NCBI GenBank assembly: GCA_963691705.1
Contig: OY829542.1
Location: 32,412,579 to 32,476,578 of the forward strand
Reading direction: 5' to 3'
Length of the DNA stretch: 64,000 nt
Source: Viola odorata
Taxonomy: Eukaryota > Streptophyta > Magnoliopsida > Malpighiales > Violaceae
Every line of letters begins with the position of its first letter. Within the stretch, counting starts at the first letter, position 1. This document shows, in pieces, positions 19,963-30,475 of this stretch. The position numbers and the translations under genes are program-made. The notes under the pieces are model-generated. The model made no database searches, was not told the origin of the DNA, and saw nothing but the letters and a program-made list of their open reading frames with translations.

Positions 19963-20560
19963 TGATACGATCCTAGCCCCATGGCTAACCCCAGAGAGGT
20001 TAATGAAATCCCTACACATGAAGACAAGGCAGGAGACGCTGTTTGATCAAGCTTTCAGGCATAGGATGACATGGAAGGTGGCTTGGAGGCACCTAGCACA
20101 AGGTTTGACATCCATCCGAGTCAACCCTTGGAAGAACGGCTTCAATAAAAGATCCAACATATATACAAGACCTATTGGAGTCTTAGGAAGGCTGTGTCCA
20201 AGTTTCAGAGCATTCGGACAAGTAAATCTCAAGGTGGATCATGGTGGCATTCTAGCTGTCAAGGAGAAGACGCCCAGGCACGACCAGCGACTTCGATTGA
20301 ATCTAGACGGCGCTGTACATGTCTGAATCATGCAATCAACCACGCGTTGGAAACTTCAGGATGTTAGCTTTCATTTGGGACAAGATTCAGCTCATTTGGC
20401 CCACTGTTTTGAATGTTATGGACGTAAACATTATGGTGCGCAGTCTGTGCGCGAGACAACATACAACTTGAAGTTTCGGCCCAAACCTTGGCCCGATGAT
20501 GGAGAACTCGACATGAGCTGCTGGAATGTATTTAAATATATGTATATTTACTTTAAGTAG
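19963..20560 (+). pseudogene. Family-B LTR-encoded tail ORF (R7 left copy)
   Basis: U3 of this LTR carries about 198 codons ([13 protein letters not shown] ... FRPKPWPDDGELDMSCWN) broken by one TGA at 20324. In R15 the same region of the 5' LTR is fully open, and in R8 a related region is fused to the upstream ORF. No recognised domain. It is placed where polyprotein tails run into the 3' LTR in other families. Confidence 0.6.
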
Positions 20561-21072
20561 TTTCCTTAATTAATTAGTTAGTAATGGCAGCAACCTTTGT
20601 TTCCATTTATTGATTAATTAGTTAAATCAGTTTATTAGCTAATTAAGTTATTTTCCTTAATTAGAACTCCTACTTCTATTACTATTAGGGTTTTCTTGTA
20701 ACCTTATATAAGGAGCCGCTTGGCCTCCTTAGAAACTTGGCTGATTATTTATAAAGATATTTTCTTATATTCTCTGCCCCTTTTGCGTTCAACAACGAAT
20801 GAACCTTGTTCTTCTTGAGTCTTGTAAGCTTGAGTCGTTCCAAGTAAAACCCGAAATTACTTCCATTAATTGTCTGTTCTAGGTTGATATTCACAAGGAA
20901 TATAGGCTTAGCGATTCGATTAAGATCCTTCCTTATTCGAGTTAGGTTGGTTGATGCTTAGCGATCAACAGACTTAATTGCTTAAGAAAGTTATCCATTC
21001 CGCAGGGAAATCCCGTCTTGAACAAAGATCAACATTGGTGCTACGTCTCCTTTGCAAACAAGGATCGTATCA
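19963..21072 (+). repeat. R7 left LTR (1110 bp, family B)
   Basis: Begins TGATACGATCCTAGCCCC, ends GGATCGTATCA. A TATA box TATATAAG is at 20705. One copy of the ATGGCAGCAACCTTTGTTTC unit is at 20582. Confidence 0.94.
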
Positions 21073-21592
21073 GCTGGTAGCGGAACTTAAAGGTGTTCAT
21101 GATTGGTAAGGTATCGGTTCTGAAATTTTCTGTTTTCATTGTTGAAATCGGTTGTTCTTCTGCTCCATTCAAAACCGATTTCTTTGTTGTGCTTGGTTCG
21201 TTATATGTGCAAATTTCTGGCAGTGTCGAAATTGAATTTTAATACATAGCTATTGAAGTCTGATTTTGTGAGAAAGGTCTCGTTGGAAAACTGCACCTGT
21301 TAGCTTTTTCGAATAAAAAAGAATCAAGTGATTCGGACACCGGAGTCAAAAGCTATAGTCGATTTACTAAATTGTATTTTCTGCCAAATTCTGCACAATT
21401 TCTGTCAAGTCGAAAATTGAATTTTAATATATAGCTACGGAAGTTAGATTTGAGTGAAAAAGGATCCGTTGGGAAGCTGAGTCTGTTAGGTTTCCGAATC
21501 AAGAAGAATCAGGTGATTCGGACACCGGAGTCAAAAGCTGTGCTTGAATTACTACACTGTGTTCGCCGAAACCGAATTCTATACCTTATATA
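21073..21592 (+). other. R7 left primer site and leader
   Basis: TGGTAGCGGAAC at 21075 (one more change than in other copies). The leader contains two diverged ~185-bp modules (about 21247-21430 and 21432-21590), each with GATTCGGACACCGGAGTC. Confidence 0.8.
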
Positions 21593-22546
21593 ATGCCGTA
21601 CATGCAATGGTCTTTGAGGCAAGATTATGATGATGATGCCTATTTGAGGCAAGGGCAGTATGATAGGCGTGAAAGGAGGAAGATCTCGGTTGGTTTGAGG
21701 GATAAGGCCGAGACATATAACAAAGGTGAGTCAAGGGTAAGACTTCCGCCTTTTGAAGCAGTGTATGGTCCGAATGATTACTTGGATTGGGAGCAAGATG
21801 TACAATATATTTTTCACTGCCATGATTATTCAGAAAGGAAGAAAGTGAGGTTAGCATCAGCTGCGTTTAGCGAGTATGCAAGGGATTGGTGGGATTAGCT
21901 CAATCACAAGAGAGTGACTATCTACTTAGATCCAATTGAGGATTGGAGCGAGATGAAATAGGTGATGAGGCAGCGGTTTGTTCCTAATCACTTCAGCCGT
22001 GAGCTCCTCCATAAGTTACAGACCTTGACACAAGGAAATAAGAGTGTTGAAGAGTACTTTAATGCGATGGAGATTGCTTTGGAGAGAACGCAAGTCAAGG
22101 AGACCAAAAAGGAGACGATGGCAAGATTCTTCGAAGGCCTCAACCAAGAGATAATAGATCCACTGCATTACACTGAGTTCTTCTACTTAGAGGATATGTT
22201 ACAAGAGGCGATCAAAATAGAGAAGCAAAGGAAGAAGAGGTCTCTTTATCCTAGTATCAGGCCTACTAAGTCAAAGGCGAAAGATGATGCTGAGCAAGAT
22301 TCGAGGACGAATCTTCTCGAAGAAGGGGAGAATGATATGGATCCAAGAACGGAATTTTCTATAATCAAGGATCAAGCATTCGAGGTCTATGAAGACAAGT
22401 TCCCTATTCAAGAAGAGAAGTCCATTACATGTCTAGGTGCAGAAGTGAGTGAGCGAGAAAAAGAAAAGGTCTTAAAAGAACCCAAAGTCCTACAGAAGAC
22501 TAATCAAAACAGCCCCCAAACTCTTTATCCTATGAACACAGTTTAG
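21593..22546 (+). pseudogene. R7 gag fragment fused to PPT-like module
   Basis: Gag from MPYMQWSLRQDYDDD, with capsid-type motifs (YLDWEQDVQYIFHCHDYSE, ARDWWD, RFVPNHFSRELL, GNKSVEEYF). TAG stops at 21896 and 21959. Near 22300 it passes directly into SRTNLLEEGENDM, the peptide usually encoded at a PPT, with no NC, protease or RT between. It then diverges from the R15 copy after AACAGCCCCCA at 22518, where the inverted leader arm begins. Confidence 0.85.
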
Positions 22547-22993
22547 TGTTTTGATCACAACTTTTTACTCTGAACTTCGAATCGACTGATTCTTTTTGAT
22601 TCGGAAGGCAACCAAAATCTAAGTTCAATAGCTATATATACAAATTCAATTTCGACTTGACAGAAATTGTGCAGAATTTGGCAGAAAACACAATTTAGTA
22701 AATGGGCTATAGCTTTTGACTCCGGTGTCCGAATCACTTGATTCTTTTTGATTCGAAAACCTAACAGGTGCAGCTTTCCAACGAGACCTTTCTCACCAAA
22801 ATCAGACTTCAATAGCTATGTATTAAAATTCAATTTCGACACTGCCAAAAATTTGCACATATAACGAACCAAGCACAACAAAGAAATCGGTTTTGAATGG
22901 AGTAGGAGAACAACCGATTTCAACAATGAAAACAGAAAAATTTCAGAACCGATACCTGACCAATCATGAACACCTTTAAGCTCCGCTACCAGC
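22519..22993 (-). other. R7 right (inverted) leader and primer site
   Basis: Reverse-complement leader ending in the primer site (22980-22991). About 400 bp nearest the LTR match the left leader at 21073 onward in inverted orientation; the innermost part differs. Confidence 0.85.
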
Positions 22994-24099
22994 TGATACG
23001 ATCCTTGTTTGTAAAGGAGACGTAGCACCAATGTTGATCTTTGTTCAAGACGGGATTTCCCTGCGGAATGGATAACTTTCTTAAGCAATTAAGCATGTTG
23101 ATCGCTAAGCATCAACCAACCTAACTCGAATAAGGAAGGATCTTAATCGAATCGCTAAGCCTATATTCCTTGTGAATATCAACCTAGAACAGACAATTAA
23201 TGGAAGTAATTTCGGGTTTTACTTGGAACGACTCAAGCTTACAAGACTCAAGAAGAACAAGGTTCATTCGTTGTTGAACGCAAAAGGGGCAGAGAATATA
23301 AGAAAATATCTTTATAAATAATCAGCCAAGTTTCTAAGGAGGCCAAGCGGCTCCTTTTATAAGTTTACAAGGAAACCCTAATAGTAATAGAAGTAGGAGT
23401 TCTAAATAAGGTAATAACTTAATTAGCTAATAAACTGATTAACTAATTAATCAATAAATGGAAACAAGGTTGCTGCCATTACTAACTAATTAATTAAGGA
23501 AACTACTTAAAGTAAATATACATATATTCAAATACAGTCCAGCAGCTCATGTCGAGTTCTCCATCATCGGGCCAAGGTTTGGGCCGAAACTTCAAGTTGT
23601 ATGTTGTCTCGCGCACAGACTGCGGACCATAATGTTTACGTCCATAACATTCAAACCACTGGCCAAATGAGCTGAATCTTGTCCCAAATGAAAGCTAACA
23701 TCCTGAAGTTTCAAATGAATGGTCGATGGCATGATTTAGACATGTACAGCGCCGTCTAGGTTCGATCGAAGTCGCTGGTCGTGCCTGGGCGTCTTCTCCT
23801 TGACAGCTAGAATGCCACCATGATCCACCTTGAGATTTACTTGTCCGAATGCTCTGAAACTTGGACACAGCCTTCCTAAGACTCCAATAGGTCTTGCATA
23901 TATGCTGGATCTTTTATTGAAGCCGTTCTTCCAAGGGTTGACTTGGATGGATGTCAAACCTTGTGCTAGGTGCCTCCAAGCCACCTTCCATGTCATCCTA
24001 TGCCTGAAAGCTTGATCAAACAGCGTCTCCTGCCTTGTCTTCATGTGTAGGGGTTTCATTAACCTTTCTGGGGTTAGCCATGGGGCTAGGATCGTATCA
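22994..24099 (-). repeat. R7 right LTR (1106 bp, inverted)
   Basis: Same family as the left LTR but opposite orientation, so both outer termini of R7 are U3 ends (TGATACGATCC). The U3 ORF reads leftwards and merges with R6 RNase H to give a spurious 331-aa fusion. Confidence 0.93.
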
Positions 24100-24731
24100 G
24101 CATACCTCCTAGACAATGCGTCGGCTACAACATTGTCTTTTCCTTCTTTGTACTTGATGTGATAAGGGAAAGCTTCCAAGAACTCCAGCCACATGGCATG
24201 TCTCCTATTCAACTTCCCTTGTCCCTTTAGATATTTGAGGCTCAAGTGGTCGGTGTGCACCACAAATTCCCTCGGCATCAAGTAGTGTTGCCAAACCTCG
24301 AAAGTCCTAACTAACGCATAAAGCTCTTTGTCATATGTCGGATAACGCAATTGGGCATCCTTGAGCTTCTCACTAAAGAAGGCTATTGGCTTCTTCTCTT
24401 GCATCAAAACAGCACCTATACTAATTCCACTTGCGTCGCACTCCAACTCAAACGGCTTGTCAAAGTCGGGTAGGGCTAACACGGGTGCGTTGGACAGCTT
24501 GTCCTTCAACGCTTGGAATGGGGCCTCTTGAGGTTCCTCCCACCTGAAATTAACATGTTTCTTAGTTAGGTCATTAAGTGGGGCAGCAAGAGTACTAAAA
24601 TCACGAATGAAACGACGATAAAAGGAAGCTAAGCCATGAAAGGAGCGGATGTCGCTTGCTGTTTTTGGCGTAGGCCACTCCTTGATCGCTTGCACCTTCG
24701 CTTCATCGACCTTCACACCGTCCTTGCCCAT
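24100..24731 (-). pseudogene. R6 RNase H
   Basis: [85 protein letters not shown]. Core residues appear intact. It is separated from RT by TAG at 24753-24755 (LE-stop-VEFLGF) and interrupted downstream by R7. Confidence 0.9.
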
Positions 24732-24752
24732 AAGAAATCCTAAAAACTCAAC

Positions 24753-25604
24753 CTATTCTAAAGCAAAAGAGCACTTGGAGAGTTTAGCATAAAGCTTCTC
24801 TTCACGCAAGGTTAGAAAAATCTCCTTAAGGTGTAAAACATGATCATGCAAAGATTTGCTGTAAACTAAGATGTCATCAAAGTATACAACAACAAATTTT
24901 CCTATGAATCGCGTAAGAACATGGTTCATAAGTCTCATGAAAGTACTTGGGGCATTAGTCAATCCAAACGGCATCACTAACCATTCATACAATCCATACT
25001 TTGTTTTAAATGCCGTTTTCCATTCATCACCCTCTTTCATTCTAATTTGATGATAGCCGCTCATGAGATCAATTTTAGAAAAGATTACACTACCACTAAG
25101 CTCATCTAACATATCATCTAAGTGAGGTATGGGGTGACGATACTTTACCGTAATTTTGTTGACAGCTCGGCAGTCAACACACATTCGCCAAGTTCCATCT
25201 TTCTTTGGCACTAGAAGCACTGGAACGACGCATGGAGACAAGCTCTCTTGGACATATCCCTTGCTAAGGAGCTCATCAACCTGCCTCTGAAGTTCCTTAG
25301 TCTCCTCGGGGTTGCTCCTATAGGCTGGTCTGTTTGGGATAGTCGAACCCGGCACAAAATCAATTTGGTGCTCTATGCCGCGGATTGGAGGCAAACCGGG
25401 CGGCATCTCTTCGGGTGTTACATCTTTGAACTCCTGCAAAACAGCCAAGATAGAAGAAGGCACAGAAGCTAAAGGATCAAGGTCAGTAGTGCTCAAACAA
25501 AAAGATTTAAAGCAAAGTAAAATCAAAGGGCGATTCTCGCCACAAAACTGTTTTTGTAAAACAAGCGCTCGGCACAAATCTTTTGCTTTCACATACAAGT
25601 TCAC
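24753..25604 (-). pseudogene. R6 reverse transcriptase
   Basis: 283-residue frame: [75 protein letters not shown], and catalytic [11 protein letters not shown]. All RT signatures are present. The frame is isolated by a downstream TAG and by frame disruption in the upstream linker. Confidence 0.92.
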
Positions 25605-26541
25605 TTTCTTTTCTTTTTCTTACCTTTTCTTTTCTTTTTCAAGCTCTTTCTTTTCTGTTTTTAACCCGTGCTCACTTTTTTCAAGGGGGCTGTTTTCATT
25701 TTTTTCTTTTCTTTCAAACCCGTGCTCACTTTTTTTCACGGGGGCTGTTTTCATCAATTTTTTTATTCATAGGCCGTAAGGCCTCAAATTCAACATGGGA
25801 CTTTTCCAACCAGAGCTGGTCCTCAAGCACTTGCATGAGTGAAAGGGGCGCAAGTGTGAACTTCACTCCTTCCTTCTCAAGCTTGTACCGATTGCTCCTC
25901 CCTTCGTGAGTGGCGTTGCGGTCGAATTGCCAAGGTCGGTCAAGCAATACATGTGACGATTGCATTGGGACTACATCACACTAAACTTCGTCCTTATATT
26001 TCCTAATTGACAAGCTCACCAACACTTGTTTAGACACTTTAAGGGCCTGACTATCATTCATCCATTGCAAAGAGTACGGCTTTGGATGTCTCACCACGGG
26101 TAGCCCTAATTTGTGCACAAGAAGCGTACTAGCACAATTAGTACAAGAGCCATTATCAATAATAAGAGAGCATACCTTAGTACCAATGTGGCACCTAGCA
26201 TGGAATAGGTTCTCTCTTTGCTCCTCCTCACATGTTTCGGCCCTTGGCTGCACACTCAAGTTCCTTCGAACTACTAGGGTAACCGGATCACAAACCCTAG
26301 CTTCATGATCCTCCACTTCTTCCTCACTGTCCTCTTCCGAATCCTCCACTATCTCACAATCATCCTCTGAATCCATCTCTCCATTGTCCCTAATGATCAG
26401 AACTCTCTTGTTGGGACATTCGGCCTGCTTATGGCCTCGACCACTACACTTAAAACACACTATGTCTCGAGTAGGCACACGGTTAGTATTAGGAATTGGA
26501 ACTTTAGAGGGAGTAGGGTTTGCCGAATTACCTTTGGTACC
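25605..26541 (-). pseudogene. R6 nucleocapsid, protease and linker (broken)
   Basis: CCHC knuckle CFKCSGRGHKQAEC, then an acidic stretch, protease with IIDNGSCTNCAST, and LLDRPWQFDRN. A nonsense codon follows YKDEV at 25981. The linker towards RT is Lys/Glu-rich with two SEHG motifs (ENSPLEKSEHG and KKSEHGF) and contains frame breaks. The right edge is the R8 target site GTACC. Confidence 0.88.
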
Positions 26542-27616
26542 TGATACGATCCTAGTTGCTTAGGATGCGTAGCACCAATTCTGATCGTTGTTCAAAGATG
26601 GATTTCGATGCGGAAGTAATGAACTCGACAAGTACGAGCTTAGACCACTTAGCTAACCTGTGCTAAGAGCCCTAATCGATTTCAAGTCAAGGATCTTGAA
26701 TCGGATTCTTAGGGCTAGACTCAACGATGTGAGAATCACACTAAGAGAAACGACACAATAACACAATTCCAAGATTTACTTGTATACGACTCAAGTATTG
26801 CAGATTCAAGAAGAACAAGGTTCAACACGTTGAACAAGGGGCAAATATTGAAGAACAAAGGTTCTGAAATTATCAAATAAAAGCCACCCAATAATGGAGC
26901 TAAACGGTTCCTTATAAAGAGTTTACAAGCAAACCCTAATAGGAATAGAAGTAGGAGTTCTAATTAAGGGAATTAACTTAATTAACTAATTTAAATAAAC
27001 TGATTAACTAATTAATTAAATAAATGGAAACAAAGGTTGCTGCCATTTATTTAACTAATTAGTTAATTAGTTTAATTAACTAATTAGTTAAATAAATGGA
27101 AACAAAAGTTGTTGTCATTATTTAACTAATTTAAAGTAAATATAAATATAATTAAATACATTCCAGCAGCTCATGTCGAGTTCTCCATCATCGGGCCAAG
27201 GTTTGGGCCGAAACTTCAAGTCGTATGTTGTCTCGCGGACAAACTGCGCACCATAATGTAGACTTCCATAACTTTTAAAACACTGGGCCAAATGAGCTAA
27301 ATCTTGTCCCAAATGAAAGATAACATCTTGAAGTTTCCAAGGCGTGGTCGATCGTACGATTTGGATCTGCACAGCGCTGGCTACATTCCAACGAAGTTGC
27401 CTATTGTGTCTGCGCCTAGATCTGTTGTGTGCGAGATTGTCATCTCGAATCTCCTTGAGATCTACTTGTCCGAATGCTCTGACACTTGGACACAATAAAC
27501 ATAACACATAGAGGTTTCCATCAAGTCTTTCGGACCTCTGATCGGACTCCATCTGCTCCATCATGCCTTGACACTTTTGTCCATGTAGTCGCGTGATACA
27601 TCTTGGGATCGTATCA
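26542..27616 (-). repeat. R8 3' LTR (1075 bp)
   Basis: Minus-strand start TGATACGATCCCAAGATG, end ...GGATCGTATCA. It contains two copies of the AAATGGAAACAAA-G-TTG unit (27022-27048 and 27094-27119). Its U3 encodes 166 residues of the 27118-28098 frame. Confidence 0.92.
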
Positions 27617-28098
27617 TTCCCTCCCTCTTCGGAAAGATTCGTCCTCGAATCTTGCTCAGCATAATCTGTCCAGGAAAGCTTCCCCATTATATGCTCAAAG
27701 TATACTCGCCATCTCTCGTGCTTCCTTAGTCGCCATCTCTTGCGCTTCAAGGGTAAGACGCATGATATGCTAAGGTATGTGTGAGGATTCGCATCATTCC
27801 CTCTCCCTTCGAAAAGATTCGACTTCGAATCTGTACCTAGACCTGCACCACAATACCTTAAGTTAGTAATATCAAAGTAAGCACAAATTGAACCATACCA
27901 ACCTTGTAAATTCAACTTGGCAGCAATGTCTTTGAACATGTCAAAGCATCGAGTACGATGATAGCTACAAGCGGCTACTCTTGCTTGAACTTGGTTTAGG
28001 GACCGTCTCCGGCGTAACTGCTGCCAAACCCAAGCTCTTATCTTGAAGGATCCACTCATCCTTCCATGGTTTCCCAAAGTTACCATCTTGACACTCAA
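27118..28098 (-). CDS. R8 integrase C-terminus-like segment plus LTR-encoded tail
   Basis: 326-residue open frame. Residues ~1-100 align by eye with the C-terminal integrase domain: SFKIRAWVW for TFQVGDWVW, and DITNL for NVSDL. Two PPT peptides follow, SKSNLFEGRGND (27796-27812) and SRTNLSEEGGND (27617-27633). After the second, 166 residues are encoded by the 3' LTR and share WKLQDV.FHLGQD and FRPKPWPDDGELDMS with the family-B LTR ORF. The upstream 28133-29164 frame is related but offset. Inferred to be a residual pol 3' end; whether it is translated is unknown. Confidence 0.6.
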   Translation of the reverse strand: MSVKMVTLGNHGRMSGSFKIRAWVWQQLRRRRSLNQVQARVAACSYHRTRCFDMFKDIAAKLNLQGWYGSICAYFDITNLRYCGAGLGTDSKSNLFEGRGNDANPHTYLSISCVLPLKRKRWRLRKHERWRVYFEHIMGKLSWTDYAEQDSRTNLSEEGGNDTIPRCITRLHGQKCQGMMEQMESDQRSERLDGNLYVLCLLCPSVRAFGQVDLKEIRDDNLAHNRSRRRHNRQLRWNVASAVQIQIVRSTTPWKLQDVIFHLGQDLAHLAQCFKSYGSLHYGAQFVRETTYDLKFRPKPWPDDGELDMSCWNVFNYIYIYFKLVK

Positions 28099-28132
28099 GC
28101 GCGCACCATAGCGCTTGGCAAGTCCGCATTAC

Positions 28133-29164
28133 TTAGATCTCTTTGCTACCACTTATACTAAATAATACACTCAATGGCAGCAACATTAAATCGAATAATG
28201 TTATAAGAATGAAACCATATATGAGTTTAAGCAAGAATCCCAAAATAGTAGCATGTACCGAAAGGAAGTAAGTAAATAAAATAAATTGAAAGCATTGCTT
28301 CCATGTAAACTCATACTTACAAACTGAAACATGCCATGAAGACTCAAGTGTCCATGGATCCACATTACTTGAAACTCCAAATTGTGGTTGACAAGAGGTC
28401 TCAATTAGCATCTTCGCGCTCGGCCTCCTCCACAATTCCATCCATGAGTCACTAAGTGACTCCTCCCTGTGATTACTAACAATACTCCAAGGAACAACAT
28501 GTGAAAGCATAACATCCTTAAATAATATGTTAGTAATAGTTGCGCTATATTGATGTATCAAACCAGCGTCATATGACCAATACACAGTCAAATCGTGTAA
28601 CGAACTACACAACCAAATTAAGCGCTCATGCTTGCTATGATATCCTTTATGCATACAAAACATAGATTTTGTGTCAAATAAATAATCTTTATAGACTTCA
28701 CAAAAATTAGAATCATTAGCATAAAGATTAACCCTAGGTGTAACCTCAAGCGATTTTTCACTAAGTGACTTTTTATCAATACTACGAATAAGACTCAAAG
28801 GAACATCATGTGAAGACATATCATTCCCATAAATTAAACTAGTAATATTAATTAAATCACAGCAACTCATCAAGCAATCATCAAACACATCATGCTCAAC
28901 AAAATTTCGCAAAAGATCATGCGACCGATATAAGCGATTGCGTCTGAAAAGAGCTCCTCCAAATCCTGTCGACTTAAACACAAAATTTTCATAAAATTCA
29001 CACTTGGCAGAATAGTTATCTAATGTAAAAGCATGTGAGAATCCAATTAAATTTGTGTTAGAGACAACACAATCCATGTCTCCCGGCCTAGTCATCATAC
29101 CAAACTGTTTTCGCTTTCGCGAGTAATTTTCAAAGGCATATGACTTGACCTTTGGTGCTTGCAT
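28133..29164 (-). CDS. R8 343-aa ORF: duplicated, catalytically dead integrase-like protein
   Basis: Unbroken ORF. Residues 211-261 align without gaps to R11 integrase (18 of 51 identical by eye): LFKDVM..HVVPWSIVSNH for FFREVV..HGIPLTIVSDR. Residues ~316-340 match YGF...T..DL..LPLS. The second catalytic Asp is Asn (residue 231), and the Glu position (GQTEVVN) reads GVSSNV. The protein holds two tandem diverged copies: GFSH ... LF..L..H.LLR..VEHD and VPLSLIRSIDKKSLSEKSL (residues 40-140), then LYANDSNF..VY ... HKGY (147-175) and the second core. Such divergence with no stop codon suggests a kept reading frame. It could instead be chance survival. Confidence 0.65.
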   Translation of the reverse strand: MQAPKVKSYAFENYSRKRKQFGMMTRPGDMDCVVSNTNLIGFSHAFTLDNYSAKCEFYENFVFKSTGFGGALFRRNRLYRSHDLLRNFVEHDVFDDCLMSCCDLINITSLIYGNDMSSHDVPLSLIRSIDKKSLSEKSLEVTPRVNLYANDSNFCEVYKDYLFDTKSMFCMHKGYHSKHERLIWLCSSLHDLTVYWSYDAGLIHQYSATITNILFKDVMLSHVVPWSIVSNHREESLSDSWMELWRRPSAKMLIETSCQPQFGVSSNVDPWTLESSWHVSVCKYEFTWKQCFQFILFTYFLSVHATILGFLLKLIYGFILITLFDLMLLPLSVLFSISGSKEI

Positions 29165-29302
29165 ATAACCATCATCATTTAAATAAAGATCAGATTTTTA
29201 CAAATCAAGAAGGTTAGTATACTCAACCAAATTAGACTTAGGAAAAGAAAACCGTACCATACCCTTTCGGTTAGGGTTTGCCGAAATAGGCACCACGGAT
29301 GC

Positions 29303-30475
29303 TCAAGGCTCTTTCCCTCTTCTTCGTGGTAAGGTAATAGGCTTCTCTTCTGCTAACAGCCTACTCTTGTTCTGCACACGAGGAGAAATAATAATAGAAG
29401 AGAAAACATTTGGATTAGGGTTAGGAAAATCTAAGCGCAATGGCCAAAAATTCAGTTTTTGGTGGCTTGCGCCAAAACAGATTTTTTGCACATGTAATGC
29501 ATTCCTCACTTGTTCTCTCTTGGCATAAACACACATCTCTCCTTTTTTAATTATGCCACTCTCTGCATGCTCTTTATTTTCATGCAAGTATTTTAAACTC
29601 TCATCTCTTTTCCCATGCTCGCTATTTTCATGGGGGTTGTTTTTTATTTCATCTTCTTTCCCATGCTCACTCTTTTCATGGGGGCTGTTTTCCTCAATAT
29701 TGCTCTCTTTCTTTTCACTCAACTCTCCTCTTTTTCTCTCAATATCCCTTATGATTTCAGACTCGGCATAAGCTTTCACAAGTTGCTTTTGCTCCTCATC
29801 TTTCGCCTTTGATTTAGTAGGCCTGATACTAGGATAAAGAGACCTCTTCTTCCTTTGCTTCTCTATATTGATCGCTGTTTGTAATATATCCTCTAAGTAG
29901 AAGAACTCAGTGTAATGCAGTGGATCAGTTATCTCTCGATTGAGGCCTTCGAAGAATCTTGCCATCGTCTCCTTTTTGGTCTCCTTGACTTGTGCTCTCT
30001 CCAAAGCGATCTCCATCTCATTAAAGTACTCTTCAACACTCTTATTTCCTTGTGTCAAGGTCTCCAACTTTTGGAGAAGCTCACGGCTGAAGTTAGTAGG
30101 GACAAAGCCTGCTTTCATCCCATTCCAGGTCTCAATTGGTACATCCCTCGCATTGGCTCGCTTAAGATTAGTTTGCTCCCACCAACATCTAACATCTCCA
30201 CTAAACGCAGCTGCTGCTAGCTCTAGTTTCTTCCTTTCCGAATAATCATGGTAGCGAAAAATAGATTGTACATCTCACTCCCAATCCAGGTAAGCATTCG
30301 GATTGTACACTGCTTCAAAAGGCGGAAGTCTTACCCTTGACTCACCTTTGTTATATGTCTCGGCCTTATCTCTCAAACCAACCGAGATCTTCCTCCTTTC
30401 ACGCCTATCATGTCGCCCTTGCCTCGGATAGGCATCATCCTCATAATCTCGCCCCTTAGACCATTGCGTGTTCAT
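29303..30475 (-). pseudogene. R8 gag and His-rich linker
   Basis: Starts MNTQWSKGRDYEDD. It has one TGA at 30275 (DWE-stop-DVQ; relatives have CGA/CAA). Capsid motifs: FRYHDYSE, RCWWEQ, FVPTNFSRELLQ, GNKSVEEYFNEME. The three-residue MRQ before RFVP is missing. Gag passes straight to the linker with HEKSEHG, HENSEHG and HENKEHA, normally found between protease and RT, so NC and protease are deleted. After the stop at 29303 the same frame leads, past one TAA, into the integrase-like ORF. Confidence 0.85.

Larger units (their letters stand above)
19963..24099. mobile_element. R7: LTR element with inverted terminal LTRs, 4.14 kb, TSD GCATA
   Basis: The left LTR (19963-21072) is plus-oriented and the right LTR (22994-24099) is minus-oriented. 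Each is followed inward by its own primer site and leader. A single plus-strand gag fragment lies between. Perfect duplications GCATA at 19958-19962 and 24100-24104 flank the whole unit. The R6 coding frame is continuous across it. So the inverted structure appears to have integrated as one unit, or to have been rearranged without disturbing its ends. Confidence 0.9.

Noticed and set aside
23736..24099. RNase H protein with a novel C-terminal domain (331-aa frame)
   Set aside because: The extra ~120 residues are the R7 LTR ORF joined by insertion, not a designed fusion.
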